Both the position numbers and the translations under genes were made by a program. Positions 1 to 10,963 of a stretch of DNA of 64,000 nucleotides are shown here, one piece after another. The DNA lies in NCBI RefSeq assembly GCF_025997855.1, contig NZ_AP026560.1, positions 1,948,001 through 2,012,000 of the forward strand, in the 5' to 3' direction. Each line of letters opens with the position of its first letter. Position 1 is the stretch's first letter. The DNA comes from Deinococcus aetherius (lineage in GTDB: Bacteria > Deinococcota > Deinococci > Deinococcales > Deinococcaceae). The notes below the pieces were generated by a model. The model did no database searches, had not been told where the DNA came from, and worked only from the letters and a program-made list of their open reading frames with translations.

Positions 1-367
1 TCTGGTAGGCGTCGAGGTCGGGCACGCAGACCTTGAGGAGGTAGTCGGTGTCGCCCAGGCACAGGTAGCACTCCAGCACCTCGGGCCGGGTGCGCATGTG
101 CTCGGCGAAGGTCTCGAAGCCCTGCTTGGTCTGCCGGTCCAGCGTCACCCGCACGAGGACCATCAGGTCTCGACCGACCAGCTTGGGATCGAGGAGCGCC
201 ACATAGCGGTTGATCACGCCCTCCTCCTCCAGCCGCCGGACCCGCCGCAGCGTCGGGGCGGGCGTCAGGCCGATCTCGTCGGCGAGTTCGGTGTTCGGTA
301 TTCGGGCGTCGCGCTGGAGGATGGTCAGGATGCGGCGGTCGATGGCGTCGAGTTCGGGCCGTGACAT
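1..367 (-). CDS. Lrp/AsnC family transcriptional regulator (3-prime part cut by window edge)
   Basis: About 122 residues are present, beginning [20 protein letters not shown]. Residues 1-60 form the winged helix-turn-helix typical of Lrp/AsnC regulators ([23 protein letters not shown]). The start of the RAM ligand-binding domain follows ([10 protein letters not shown] and the [15 protein letters not shown] strand). Members bind amino acids and control their metabolism. The gene is transcribed away from alanine dehydrogenase, and AldR-type Lrp proteins commonly regulate a divergent ald, so that is the likely target here (inference). A TAAACT -10-like box lies 10 bases upstream of the ATG. The C-terminus is outside the window. 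Confidence 0.93.
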   Translation of the reverse strand, partial: MSRPELDAIDRRILTILQRDARIPNTELADEIGLTPAPTLRRVRRLEEEGVINRYVALLDPKLVGRDLMVLVRVTLDRQTKQGFETFAEHMRTRPEVLECYLCLGDTDYLLKVCVPDLDAYQ

Positions 368-393
368 AAATGCCAACAGTTTAGCCTTTAGAA

Positions 394-406
394 GCAACGT
401 TGTTGC
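394..406. promoter_or_regulatory. Inverted repeat in the lrp-ald divergent promoter region
   Basis: GCAAC-GTT-GTTGC is a perfect 5-3-5 inverted repeat 27 bases upstream of the regulator start and about 125 bases upstream of ald. Its position suits an Lrp-type operator or autoregulatory site, but the motif is short and the assignment is inferred from position only. Confidence 0.35.
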
Positions 407-530
407 GGCATCGGACCCGTCGGCCGGAGAGGAAGCAATCCTGAACGCCGATACTCCTGCTACCATTGCGTCACGGCAACGAAGGAATCGTCGGCGGAGT
501 TCACCCCGCACGGCGCCTGGAGGCAATGAC

Positions 531-1637
<1,107 letters not shown>

Positions 1638-1646
1638 GCGAAGGGG

Positions 1647-1690
1647 AAAAAAGAGGGGCGAGGCACCCACAGCGGCGGCCTCGCCCCTTT
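1647..1690. terminator. Bidirectional intrinsic terminator between ald and the glyoxalase-fold gene
   Basis: A perfect 10-bp stem (GGGGCGAGGC at 1655-1664 with GCCTCGCCCC at 1678-1687) is flanked by AAAAAA on the left and TTTCCCTTT on the right. It can therefore serve both convergent genes. Confidence 0.8.
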
Positions 1691-1695
1691 CCCTT

Positions 1696-2685
1696 TCAGT
1701 TCCCGCGCCCCTTGAGGCTCAGCGGCCTTAACCCCGCCTCGATCTGCCCGCGCCGGAGCTCCAGAAAGGGCGCGAGCACGAGCGTTTCTCCCAGGTGGGC
1801 CGGGTCCTCGTCCACGGCGAATCCGGGACCGTCCGTCGCCAGTTCGATCAGGATGCCCTGCGGCTCGCGGTAATAGATGGAGTGGAACCAGTGGCGGTCC
1901 ACCTCACCGCTTGTCCGCAGGCCCAGGCCGGTCAGCCGCTCGCTCCAGGCGTGGTAGTCCTCGTCCCGCACCCGCAGCGCGAGGTGGTGGACGCCGCCCG
2001 CGCCGGGCCGGGCCGGGGGTAGGGAGGGGTCGAGACGTAAGTGGAGTTCGGCGTGTGGCCCGCCGCCGTGCTGATCTGTTGAGGCCATCGCGTAAACATG
2101 GACCGTCCGCTCGGGCTTCTCGGGGTCGGGGTAGGTGCCCGCCGCGTGCAGGCCATAGGCGCGAGTCAGCACGCGCTCTGTGGGAAAGAGGCCGGGCAGG
2201 GTGAGTTCGACGGGCCCCAGGCCGAGAATCTGGTGCTCGGTGGGGATGGTGCTGCCCTCCCACACCACACCCTCCGGTCCCCCCTCCACGAGGCTGAGGC
2301 GCTGGCCTTCCGGGTCGGCGAAGTCGAGGTGGGGCCGATTCGCGCGGGTGACGGGCGTGATGGTCAGGCTGTGGCCGCGCAGATGATCCGCCCACCACTC
2401 CAGGCTCCCCTTGGGCACCCGCAGCCCCGTCCGCGTAATCGAGTGGTTCCCCGGCACCTCGGGCGGCACGGGCCACTCGAAGAAGGTCAGGTCGCTTCCC
2501 GGACTCCCCGCCCCGTCCGCGAAGAAGAGGTGGTAGGCCGTCACGTCGTCCTGATTCACCGTCTTCTTCACGAGCCGCAGGCCCAGCACGCCCGTATAGA
2601 AGCCGAGGTTCGCCTGCGCGTTCGCCGTCACGGCGGTGACGTGGTGCAGGCCGTGAGGGATGAGGGGGGAGGTGGTCATGGGCAC
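1696..2685 (-). CDS. Ring-cleaving dioxygenase, VOC (glyoxalase) superfamily, two-domain
   Basis: The 329-residue protein has two VOC modules: residues about 10-140 (GLHHVTAVTANAQANLGFYT, LGLRLVKKTVNQDD) and about 150-300 (GVHHLALRVRDEDYHAWSE, IYYREPQGILIELATDGPGF). The two His and one Glu expected to bind Fe(II) or Mn(II) are visible in these strands. The architecture matches the MhqO/LinE-like dioxygenases linked to hydroquinone or catechol breakdown and quinone stress, but the substrate cannot be read from sequence. The start is either a GTG at 2685 or an ATG two codons later; neither has a clear Shine-Dalgarno sequence. Transcription is convergent with ald. Confidence 0.88.
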   Translation of the reverse strand: MPMTTSPLIPHGLHHVTAVTANAQANLGFYTGVLGLRLVKKTVNQDDVTAYHLFFADGAGSPGSDLTFFEWPVPPEVPGNHSITRTGLRVPKGSLEWWADHLRGHSLTITPVTRANRPHLDFADPEGQRLSLVEGGPEGVVWEGSTIPTEHQILGLGPVELTLPGLFPTERVLTRAYGLHAAGTYPDPEKPERTVHVYAMASTDQHGGGPHAELHLRLDPSLPPARPGAGGVHHLALRVRDEDYHAWSERLTGLGLRTSGEVDRHWFHSIYYREPQGILIELATDGPGFAVDEDPAHLGETLVLAPFLELRRGQIEAGLRPLSLKGRGN

Positions 2686-2722
2686 ATTGTAGATTGTTCA
2701 ACGTCAAACGATAGTGGGTGCG

Positions 2723-2915
2723 GTCCTTTGCTCCCTCTCCCCCGGCGGGAGAGGGTTGGGGTGAGGGGGAAGGCGAGCCCTCTCACCGTCAAGAAGATGG
2801 CTTCCCTTCCTGTTGGCCTTGGGATGCTGTGCCCGTTCACCCCCTCTCCTTCGGAGCTTTACAAGTCCCAACCTCCCCCATCAAGGGGGAGGAGCGAAAA
2901 GAAGAAGGCGCGAGA
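2723..2915. repeat. Dispersed GC-rich intergenic repeat cluster, family A copy 1
   Basis: The gap between the dioxygenase and thiolase genes holds palindromic blocks: CTCTCCCCCGGCGGGAGAG, CCCCCTCTCCTTCGGAGCT and CCTCCCCCATCAAGGGGGAGG. The reverse complement of about 2830-2900 aligns with 50240-50325 (shared GGAGAGGGGGTGAAC and CAGCTCCG-type blocks). Related blocks lie at 39300-39450. No protein-coding potential is apparent. Confidence 0.6.
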
Positions 2916-2957
2916 CGGCCATCACCGCCCCGCGCCTCTCAACCCTCATCACTGCCC

Positions 2958-4133
2958 TTACATCACCTCGAACAGCCCCGCCGCCCCCATGCCGCCGCCA
3001 ACGCACATGGTCGCGACGACGTACTTAGCTCCCCGGCGCCGCCCCTCGATCAGGGCGTGGCCGACGAGGCGGGCGCCGCTCATGCCGTAGGGGTGGCCAA
3101 CCGAGATGGCGCCGCCGTCGACGTTGAGCTTGTCGTCGGGGATGCCCAAGCGGTCCTGGCAGTAGAGGACCTGGACGGCGAACGCCTCGTTCAGCTCCCA
3201 CAGGTCGATGTCGTCCACCGTCAGGTCAAACCGCTTCAGCAGCTTGGGCACCGCGTACACCGGGCCGATGCCCATCTCGTCGGGCTCGGTGCCCGCCACC
3301 GCCATGCCCATGTAACGCCCGAGCGGTTGCAGACCGCGTGAGCGCGCCAGTTCCGCCTCCATCACGATGCACGCCGAGGCGCCGTCGGAGAGCTGCGAGG
3401 CGTTGCCCGCCGTGATCTGGTTGCCCTCTCCGCGCACGGCCTTCAAGGAGCGCAGGCCCTCCATCGTCGTGTCGGGGCGGTTGCCCTCGTCCTTGGTCAG
3501 CGTCACTTCCTTCATGGTGACCTCGCCCGTCTCCTTGTTAGTCACGGACATGCGCGCGGTCACGGGGATGATCTCGTTGTCGAACCTGCCCTCGGCCTGC
3601 GCCCTCGCCGTGCGCTGCTGCGAGCGCAGGGCGTACTCGTCGCAGCGTTCGCGGCTGATGGTGTACCGCTGTCCGACGACCTCGGCGGTGTCGATCATCG
3701 GCATGTAGACGCCGTTGTGCATGGACAGGAGTTCGGGGTCAGGGCCCACCCGCATCTCCGGCGTCTGCACGAGCGAGATCGACTCCACCCCGCCCGCCAC
3801 GCACACGTCCATGCGGTCCACGATGACCTGCTTGGCGGCGGTGGCGATGGACATCAGGCCGGAAGCGCACTGCCGGTCGATGGACTGGCCCGCCACGCCC
3901 ACGCCGAGCCCGGAGCGCAGCGCGGCGTTGCGGCCAATCGTGGTCTGCACGCCCTGTTGCATCGCGGCGCCCATGATGCAGTCCTCGATCTCGGCGGGCT
4001 CGACCCCGGCCCGCTCGACGGCGGCGCGAATGGCGTAGGAGGCGAGGGTGGGCGAGGGGGTGGCGTTGAAGGCCCCCCGGTAGGCCCGGCCGATGGGGGT
4101 GCGGGCGGTGGAAACGATGACGGCTTCACGCAT
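2958..4133 (-). CDS. Acetyl-CoA C-acyltransferase (thiolase)
   Basis: Thiolytic cleavage of 3-ketoacyl-CoA, or the reverse condensation, as the last step of beta-oxidation. The product is 391 residues, the normal thiolase length. The active-site cysteine lies in [10 protein letters not shown] near residue 90. The conserved NEAFA, the histidine in GHPYGMSG and the second cysteine in CVGGGMG near the C-terminus are all present. The ATG at 4133 has AAGGAG 10 bases upstream and gives the canonical [15 protein letters not shown] start. Neighbouring FadJ and quinone oxidoreductase genes suggest a fatty-acid or related acyl-CoA breakdown role. Whether it is an acetoacetyl-CoA or long-chain thiolase is open. 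Confidence 0.95.
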   Translation of the reverse strand: MREAVIVSTARTPIGRAYRGAFNATPSPTLASYAIRAAVERAGVEPAEIEDCIMGAAMQQGVQTTIGRNAALRSGLGVGVAGQSIDRQCASGLMSIATAAKQVIVDRMDVCVAGGVESISLVQTPEMRVGPDPELLSMHNGVYMPMIDTAEVVGQRYTISRERCDEYALRSQQRTARAQAEGRFDNEIIPVTARMSVTNKETGEVTMKEVTLTKDEGNRPDTTMEGLRSLKAVRGEGNQITAGNASQLSDGASACIVMEAELARSRGLQPLGRYMGMAVAGTEPDEMGIGPVYAVPKLLKRFDLTVDDIDLWELNEAFAVQVLYCQDRLGIPDDKLNVDGGAISVGHPYGMSGARLVGHALIEGRRRGAKYVVATMCVGGGMGAAGLFEVM

Positions 4134-4168
4134 GGTGGGTCTCCTTGGAGGGATTCTTGGAGGCGGAT

Positions 4169-4429
4169 TTAGGACGAGACGATCAAGTCGTAGGCCAGAA
4201 CAAGGGCGGCCAGCGTACTCCCGCCCCCAAGCCAGAGCCAGGATTGATTCTCTGTGCTCCGCAGCAGGAGCAGGCTCCCGATACTGCACGTCACGGCGAG
4301 AACCAGGGCAAGCAGCGTCCACCTCCCCCAGGTGTGGGGTATACCGTGGACGAGACCAAAGAGAGACAAGCAGAAGAGCAGGATGCCAAATCTCCGAGGA
4401 AGACTGGACAAGTAGACGGGGGTCAGCAT
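4169..4429 (-). CDS. Small predicted membrane protein
   Basis: The product is about 86 residues, with two or three hydrophobic helices ([54 protein letters not shown]). The ATG at 4429 is preferred because AGGAGA lies five bases upstream; an in-frame ATG at 4444 would add five residues. It lies upstream of and in the same direction as the thiolase gene, 35 bases away. I do not recognise the family and see no functional motif. Confidence 0.55.
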   Translation of the reverse strand: MLTPVYLSSLPRRFGILLFCLSLFGLVHGIPHTWGRWTLLALVLAVTCSIGSLLLLRSTENQSWLWLGGGSTLAALVLAYDLIVSS

Positions 4430-4511
4430 CAGCTCTCCTCTCATCTGTTCGCTTTACAGGGGGCAGTCACTAGTAAGAGTGCGAGCAGGGGAAGACATCC
4501 TCTCTCGAACT

Positions 4512-4964
4512 TCACGACGCCTTCGCCGTGAGCTTGACTTCCAGTTCGGCTTCCAGGGCGGCGGCCACACGCCGGAGCATGTCGAGCGAGTGGCCCCAGT
4601 AGAACGGGTTGACGAGGCGGTTGACGGCGGAGCGGCTGGTGCCGAGGCGGCGGGCGAGTTCCGCCTGAGACACACCCGCCTTCTCCAACGCCTGCTCGAT
4701 TTCCAGGCTGACGGGATTCATCTCGACGGGGGCGAGGAAGATGATTTCCTCGCTGCCATCGAGTTCACTTCTGAGGTCGGCGTCCAAATCCTCCAAGCTC
4801 CGCACCTGGGGCTCGGACTCCGGCTGGTCCTCCAACGCGAGGGCCATGCTCTCCTGGGTAAGGCGGAAAAGGTCTTCCCGGTTTCCGGCGGTGACGATGC
4901 AGTGAAGTTCAGGGACGAGGGCGTTCCAGTTGCGCTCGCCCGAACTGACAATGGTCAGGTACAC
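4512..4964 (-). CDS. hicB: HicB-type antitoxin with C-terminal helix-turn-helix
   Basis: 150 residues. The N-terminal half has the degenerate RNase H-like fold of HicB (VPELHCIVTAGNREDLFRLT, then an acidic region). The C-terminal half carries a HTH (AGVSQAELARRLGTSRSAVNRLV) that would bind the operon promoter. HicB neutralises HicA and usually autoregulates the pair. It lies ten bases downstream of hicA in one operon. The family identification is from the fold pattern and the partner. Confidence 0.85.
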   Translation of the reverse strand: MYLTIVSSGERNWNALVPELHCIVTAGNREDLFRLTQESMALALEDQPESEPQVRSLEDLDADLRSELDGSEEIIFLAPVEMNPVSLEIEQALEKAGVSQAELARRLGTSRSAVNRLVNPFYWGHSLDMLRRVAAALEAELEVKLTAKAS

Positions 4965-4974
4965 CTTCTCCTCC

Positions 4975-5160
4975 TCAATTCTGCCTCAGTGCGTCCTGCA
5001 CGTCCCTTTCCTGGTACTTCTTCGCATCGTCGCCCGCATTGCCGCTGATGATGACGGTGACCTCACCCCGGACGTACTTCCGGTGACTGCCCCGCACGCT
5101 CCTCAACTCGAATCCCGCCTTTTCCAAGTCCCGGATGAGGTCTCGGATTTTACGAGGCAT
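4975..5160 (-). CDS. hicA: HicA family toxin (mRNA interferase)
   Basis: The 61-residue double-stranded-RNA-binding-fold protein begins MPRKIRDLIRDLEKAGFELR and has the catalytic histidine in GSHRKY. A basic beta-strand region follows (VRGEVTVIISGN). HicA enzymes cleave mRNA and slow growth when free of HicB. It is first in the operon, with a TATGGT box five bases before the ATG and an unusually AT-rich patch upstream (5168-5200). Length and motif spacing match intact HicA proteins, so the toxin looks functional. Confidence 0.88.
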   Translation of the reverse strand: MPRKIRDLIRDLEKAGFELRSVRGSHRKYVRGEVTVIISGNAGDDAKKYQERDVQDALRQN

Positions 5161-5197
5161 CGCTCACCATAGCTACGTTATCAAATATGCGAACACT

Positions 5198-7276
<2,079 letters not shown>

Positions 7277-7350
7277 ATGGGACCTCCTTGGGTGCGGGCC
7301 CCAGCTTTTCACGGGGCGGGGCGACGGGTCAAATACGCCCGCGTTCATCT

Positions 7351-7366
7351 TGAACGTTGACGTTCA
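7351..7366. promoter_or_regulatory. Perfect palindrome upstream of the FadJ-type gene
   Basis: TGAACG-TTGA-CGTTCA is a perfect 6-4-6 inverted repeat in the divergent region between the beta-oxidation gene and the quinone oxidoreductase. A TetR-type regulator of acyl-CoA metabolism would suit this symmetry and position. The regulator is not in the window, so this is inference. Confidence 0.5.
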
Positions 7367-7438
7367 CCCTGACAGGGACAACGCGGGTATCCTCTCCCCA
7401 TGACTCAAAGTGCTGGATCACCCAAAGAGGGCGGCACC

Positions 7439-8416
7439 ATGCGCGCCATCGTCGTCGAACGTCTCGGCCCCCCCGAGGTGCTGGAGGTGCGGGAAGTGCC
7501 CGTCCCTCAGCCTGGCCCGGGCGAGGTGCGATTGAAGGTGGAGACGGTTGGCATCAACTTCGCGGACGTGCTGGCGGTGGCCGGGGAATACCTGACACGC
7601 ACGCGGGTGCCGTACACGCCGGGTATGGAGTTCGCGGGAACCGTGGACGCGCTGGGGGAAGGTGTGAGGGGCGTGCAGGTCGGGCAGAAGGTCACCAGCC
7701 TGGGGGGGCGCGGGGGGCTGGCAGAGTACGCCGTCTCTCCCGCCGCCGCGCTGATCCCGGTGCCGGAGCACTTCACCGCCGCCCAGGCCGCCGCCTTCCC
7801 CGTGTCGTACTTCACCGCCTATCACGGGCTGAAGACGCTGGGGCACGGCCAGGAGGGTGAGTGGGTTCTCGTGCAGGCGGCGGCGGGGGCGCTGGGCACG
7901 GCGAGCATCCAACTGGCGAAGGCGCTGGGCATGAACGTCGTGGCGATGGCGAGCACCGAGGAGAAGCTGGAGATTGCCCGCCAACTCGGCGCCGACGTGA
8001 CGCTGCTTCAGGACGATCCGGACCGGGTGCAGAAGGTGCGCGAGGCGGCAGGCGGGAAAGGCGTGCCCCTCATCCTGGAAGTCGTGGGCGGCAAGCGTTT
8101 TCAGGAAAGCCTCGACATGGCCGCGAATCGGGGCCGAATCATCGTGATCGGGAACGCGAGCCGTGAGCAGGCGAACATGCGCCCGGTCGAGCTGATGAAA
8201 CGCAACCTCACCGTGACGGGGCTGTGGCTGACCTCGCTGATGGGCGACCAGGAGGCGACCCGGGATGCGGCACGGGCGCTCACGTCGCTGGTGGGAAGCG
8301 GGCGCGTCACCCCGCAGGTCGGGCCGACCTACCCGCTCGCCGAGAGTGCCCGAGCCTTTCAGGACCTCCTCGACCGCAAGACGACGGGGAAGGTAATTAT
8401 CGAGCCGGGGAGGTGA
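7439..8416 (+). CDS. Zinc-independent quinone oxidoreductase (MDR superfamily, zeta-crystallin type)
   Basis: The 325-residue NADPH-dependent medium-chain reductase begins MRAIVVERLGPPEVLEVREV, with the GroES-like N-terminal fold and a Rossmann domain (VLVQAAAGALGTASIQLAKALG near residue 145). The structural-zinc cysteines are absent, as in quinone reductases. The ATG at 7439 is chosen for family agreement and GAGGGCGG upstream. A TATCCT box at 7388-7393 sits exactly six bases before an in-frame ATG at 7400, so a 338-residue leaderless form is possible. It is divergent from the FadJ-type gene and may share the palindrome. Confidence 0.92.
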   Translation: MRAIVVERLGPPEVLEVREVPVPQPGPGEVRLKVETVGINFADVLAVAGEYLTRTRVPYTPGMEFAGTVDALGEGVRGVQVGQKVTSLGGRGGLAEYAVSPAAALIPVPEHFTAAQAAAFPVSYFTAYHGLKTLGHGQEGEWVLVQAAAGALGTASIQLAKALGMNVVAMASTEEKLEIARQLGADVTLLQDDPDRVQKVREAAGGKGVPLILEVVGGKRFQESLDMAANRGRIIVIGNASREQANMRPVELMKRNLTVTGLWLTSLMGDQEATRDAARALTSLVGSGRVTPQVGPTYPLAESARAFQDLLDRKTTGKVIIEPGR

Positions 8417-8420
8417 GGGA

Positions 8421-8501
8421 GCGGTCAGCCCTCAGCAAGAAGAGGACGCCCTGGCCCACGCCGTGGCGTCCTCTCTTTGCTGACGGTTGAGGGCTGACCG
8501 C
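8421..8501. repeat. Long inverted repeat, family B; probable bidirectional terminator
   Basis: Outer arms (GCGGTCAGCCCTCAGCAA from 8421, and its partner ending GGGCTGACCGC at 8501) enclose an inner 10-bp stem (AGAGGACGCC/GGCGTCCTCT). It lies between convergent genes and can fold into one large hairpin. The arm sequence recurs at 18470-18537 and 24159-24188, so this is a dispersed element reused as a terminator. Confidence 0.65.
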
Positions 8502-8505
8502 TTTC

Positions 8506-8946
8506 CTACGAGAACAGCCGCAGCAGAGGCCGCCACCACGGAATACCCACCAGAATCACCACGAGCGCGAGCCCCGACCAGAGCGCGGCGACGCGGAACC
8601 CCGCCTGGTTGCTCGCCGCCCGTCTGCTGAGCGCACTGGCGAGGGTGGCGAAGACGGCGGCGACGAGCATCAGGCCCAGGTGTTCCCACTGGAAGCTGGC
8701 ACGCGGGGCGTCCGAGAACGCGCGGCCCGCCGTGGCCCCGAGGAGGCCGAAGAGCAGCAGCCCAAGCACGACCTGAAGGTGGACGCTTCCCGCGAAGAGG
8801 GCGACGGGGCGGCGGTCAGCGGGGGTGAAGGGCCGCGCACCCCCGATCCCGCGCACGCTGACGAGCAGGGCCCAGACTCCCGCGATGAGCACCAGCCAGC
8901 GCGTGAGGTTGTGGAGGGTGAGCAGGATCAGGTACAGGGTCGCCAT
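8506..8946 (-). CDS. Conserved four-helix membrane protein
   Basis: 146 residues with four predicted transmembrane helices (about residues 8-30, 48-68, 83-105, 115-140). Several histidines are near the membrane (LLTLHNLTRWLVL, SVHLQVVLGLLLF, WEHLGLMLVAAV), reminiscent of small b-type cytochrome-like proteins, but haem binding is not shown. The start is set by TACCCT exactly six bases before the ATG (leaderless pattern). Convergent with the quinone oxidoreductase. Precise function unknown. Confidence 0.75.
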   Translation of the reverse strand: MATLYLILLTLHNLTRWLVLIAGVWALLVSVRGIGGARPFTPADRRPVALFAGSVHLQVVLGLLLFGLLGATAGRAFSDAPRASFQWEHLGLMLVAAVFATLASALSRRAASNQAGFRVAALWSGLALVVILVGIPWWRPLLRLFS

Positions 8947-9015
8947 GCGGGTAGGGTAAGGGACGGGGTGGGGGCGGGTGACCTCCCTCGCGGGACGGAG
9001 AGGAGGGGTGGCCCT

Positions 9016-10791
9016 TCAGGGTACCGTTCCTCCCGAGCTGTCCGGCGAATCCAAGGCGGCGGCCACCCACGACCCCTGCCGGACAAGGAGCACCCGCGCC
9101 CCCGGCAGGGGCAGGACGAGCAGGTCGCGCAGGGGGAGGGCGGGCTGCCCGGGCAAGGCGGCGACCGGGTCCCCGCCGCCCTCCTGCCGAACGGTCAGGC
9201 TGCGGCTCCGAACGTGGAGCGTGACGGGGCCCTCCCCCAGGCGGACGCTGACGAAGGCGCCGCCCTCGGGCACGTCCAGCCGGGAGGCGGGGGACGGGGC
9301 GAGCAGGCACTCGGGCGCGAAGGTCGCCGCGTGGAGGACGTCGTGCAGCGCGAGGGCGCGTTCTTCCGGGAGGCCGAGGGCGGCGGCGCCGTCCCGCAGG
9401 GCGGCCTCGCTCTCGACGGGCGTGAGCCGGGTCATGCGCGAGGTCAGGGCGTCGACACCCTTGCGGGCCAGGGTGAGCAGCGTCTCCTGGGAGGCGCCCG
9501 CGTACCGCCCCGCACTGCCGGGGCCGAGGGCGGCGGCGTCCACCTGCCCCCCCCGCAGAAGTTGCGCCGCCGCCCGGGCGAGCCGCAGGTTCGCGTGGTG
9601 CTCACCGGGGTCGAGCAGCCGCGCCACGGCCCGCGCCCGCGCCGCGAGGTGGCCGGGGCCCTCGCCGCCCACCGGGGCCACCCGCAGCAGGGCGTAGGCG
9701 CCGCTGAGAAACACGCTCAGGTTCCCCTGGGAGGTCGGCAACGTCCAGGCGCGCTCGGTGGGGGGCAGGTGGGGTTGCAGCAGGGCGACCTCGTCCCCGA
9801 CCTGGAACTGCCAGTGCGGCCCGACCGGCTGCCAGCGCAGGTTCAGGCCGCGCCAGTGCACCCCTTGCCCCCCCACGAGGTGGATGACGAGGTCGTCCGC
9901 CCCGTCGTCGGGGGCGGGGAGTGCGGCGGCCGCGTGGGCGGCGTACAGCACGCTGCGCGCGGGCATCACGCCGAGTGCCGGGGCGGGGGCGCCCTCCAGC
10001 AGCTCACCCAGAAGGGCCTGAAGCTGCCGGGCCGCCGCGCGGATGGCGGGCCGCTCACGCGGATCGCGCACGGCGGGGTGGGATGCCCGCAGGGCCCGAA
10101 CGAGGGCCGCCCGGGCCTCGGGGGCGAGGGGCTCGCGCTCGGCGGCCTCGATGCGCGCCCCCAGCAGGTCCTCGTCGGGGTGGCGGGGAAAGGGCGCGTC
10201 GTGGACAGCCCAGAGGGCGGCCTGCACCCGCGCGGGGCCTTCCTCCGGCAGGAGCGCGTCGGCGAGGGCCAGCGCCAGACGCCCGGCCACCTCCGCGTCG
10301 TGCAGGGAGACGAGGGGGTCGTGCTCGGCAGGGACCGCGAGCGGCTCGGCCACGCCCCGCGCGGCGCGCTCGGCGTTCTCCAGGGCCGCGTACAGCACGC
10401 GCAGGGTCAGGCGCCCGGGCTCGTCGCGCAGGGGGCGGGTCCGCTGAGACACCTGCTCGCGCAGGCCCGCGTGCCACGCCAGGCGCCGCAGCTCCTCCCA
10501 GGCGCGGGTCTCGGGGGAGTCCCCGGCGGCGGGCGCGGTCCAGGCGGACGCGGGGCCGGGTTCGGCGGCCGTGGTGCGCACTCCGCCCTCCAACCCGAGC
10601 CCGGCGCGGTACCGCCGGTCACTCTCCAGCAGGCGGCGGTGCAGGGCGGGTTCGAGCGGGGCCCCCAGGAGCGTGTCGCGCAGCTCGGCCAGCCCCCGCC
10701 TGCCCCCGCGCGGCACCCGGCCCGCCAGCACGTCGGCGACCCGGTATTCGAAGAGCTCGACGAGTTCGGCCCAGTACGCCCAGGAGGTCAT
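9016..10791 (-). CDS. Hypothetical 591-residue protein, family not recognised
   Basis: A long Ala, Arg, Leu and Glu-rich protein beginning MTSWAYWAELVELFEYRVAD. It has no signal peptide, membrane helix or catalytic motif that I recognise. The middle (about residues 270-380) is less biased and may be a beta-rich domain (VIHLVGGQGVHWRGLNLRWQ, HWQFQVGDEVALLQPHLPPTE). The last 100 residues look like beta-strands (GAFVSVRLGEGPVTLHVRSR). The start is well supported: TATACT lies exactly six bases before the ATG. It is divergent from the NHL kinase, with 115 bases between them, which may hint at a shared process. Third-position GC is consistent with real coding. Confidence 0.7.
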   Translation of the reverse strand: MTSWAYWAELVELFEYRVADVLAGRVPRGGRRGLAELRDTLLGAPLEPALHRRLLESDRRYRAGLGLEGGVRTTAAEPGPASAWTAPAAGDSPETRAWEELRRLAWHAGLREQVSQRTRPLRDEPGRLTLRVLYAALENAERAARGVAEPLAVPAEHDPLVSLHDAEVAGRLALALADALLPEEGPARVQAALWAVHDAPFPRHPDEDLLGARIEAAEREPLAPEARAALVRALRASHPAVRDPRERPAIRAAARQLQALLGELLEGAPAPALGVMPARSVLYAAHAAAALPAPDDGADDLVIHLVGGQGVHWRGLNLRWQPVGPHWQFQVGDEVALLQPHLPPTERAWTLPTSQGNLSVFLSGAYALLRVAPVGGEGPGHLAARARAVARLLDPGEHHANLRLARAAAQLLRGGQVDAAALGPGSAGRYAGASQETLLTLARKGVDALTSRMTRLTPVESEAALRDGAAALGLPEERALALHDVLHAATFAPECLLAPSPASRLDVPEGGAFVSVRLGEGPVTLHVRSRSLTVRQEGGGDPVAALPGQPALPLRDLLVLPLPGARVLLVRQGSWVAAALDSPDSSGGTVP

Positions 10792-10906
10792 CCGGCCAGT
10801 ATAGGAAGGCGCCCTGCCGGGTTACGCCCCCCTTCCCCCCGGTGGCCCCCCCAGTGGGCAGCCTGTAAGCGTCCAGACAGGGGGGTCCGGTATAAAGGAA
10901 ACAGCC

Positions 10907-10963
10907 ATGCGCGTGCCTCCCGCCGTCCGCTCCTGCCCGCCTCCCTGCGGGGACCGCCCGTGA
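10907..10963 (+). CDS. Putative 18-codon leader peptide translationally coupled to the kinase
   Basis: ATG at 10907 is preceded by AAAGGA nine bases away and by a TATAAA box at 10891-10896. It reads MRVPPAVRSCPPPCGDRP and stops at TGA 10961-10963, which overlaps the GTG start of the kinase (GTGA). The overlap and ribosome site suggest termination-reinitiation coupling. The peptide is Pro- and Cys-rich, which could slow ribosomes. This is a reading of sequence signals only. Confidence 0.4.
   Translation: MRVPPAVRSCPPPCGDRP

Noticed and set aside
8680..10959. Long upstream extension of the NHL kinase frame
   Set aside because: The 760 extra codons run antisense to the 591-residue gene and read as Gly/Arg/Pro-rich shadow; promoter and GTG at 10960 mark the real start.
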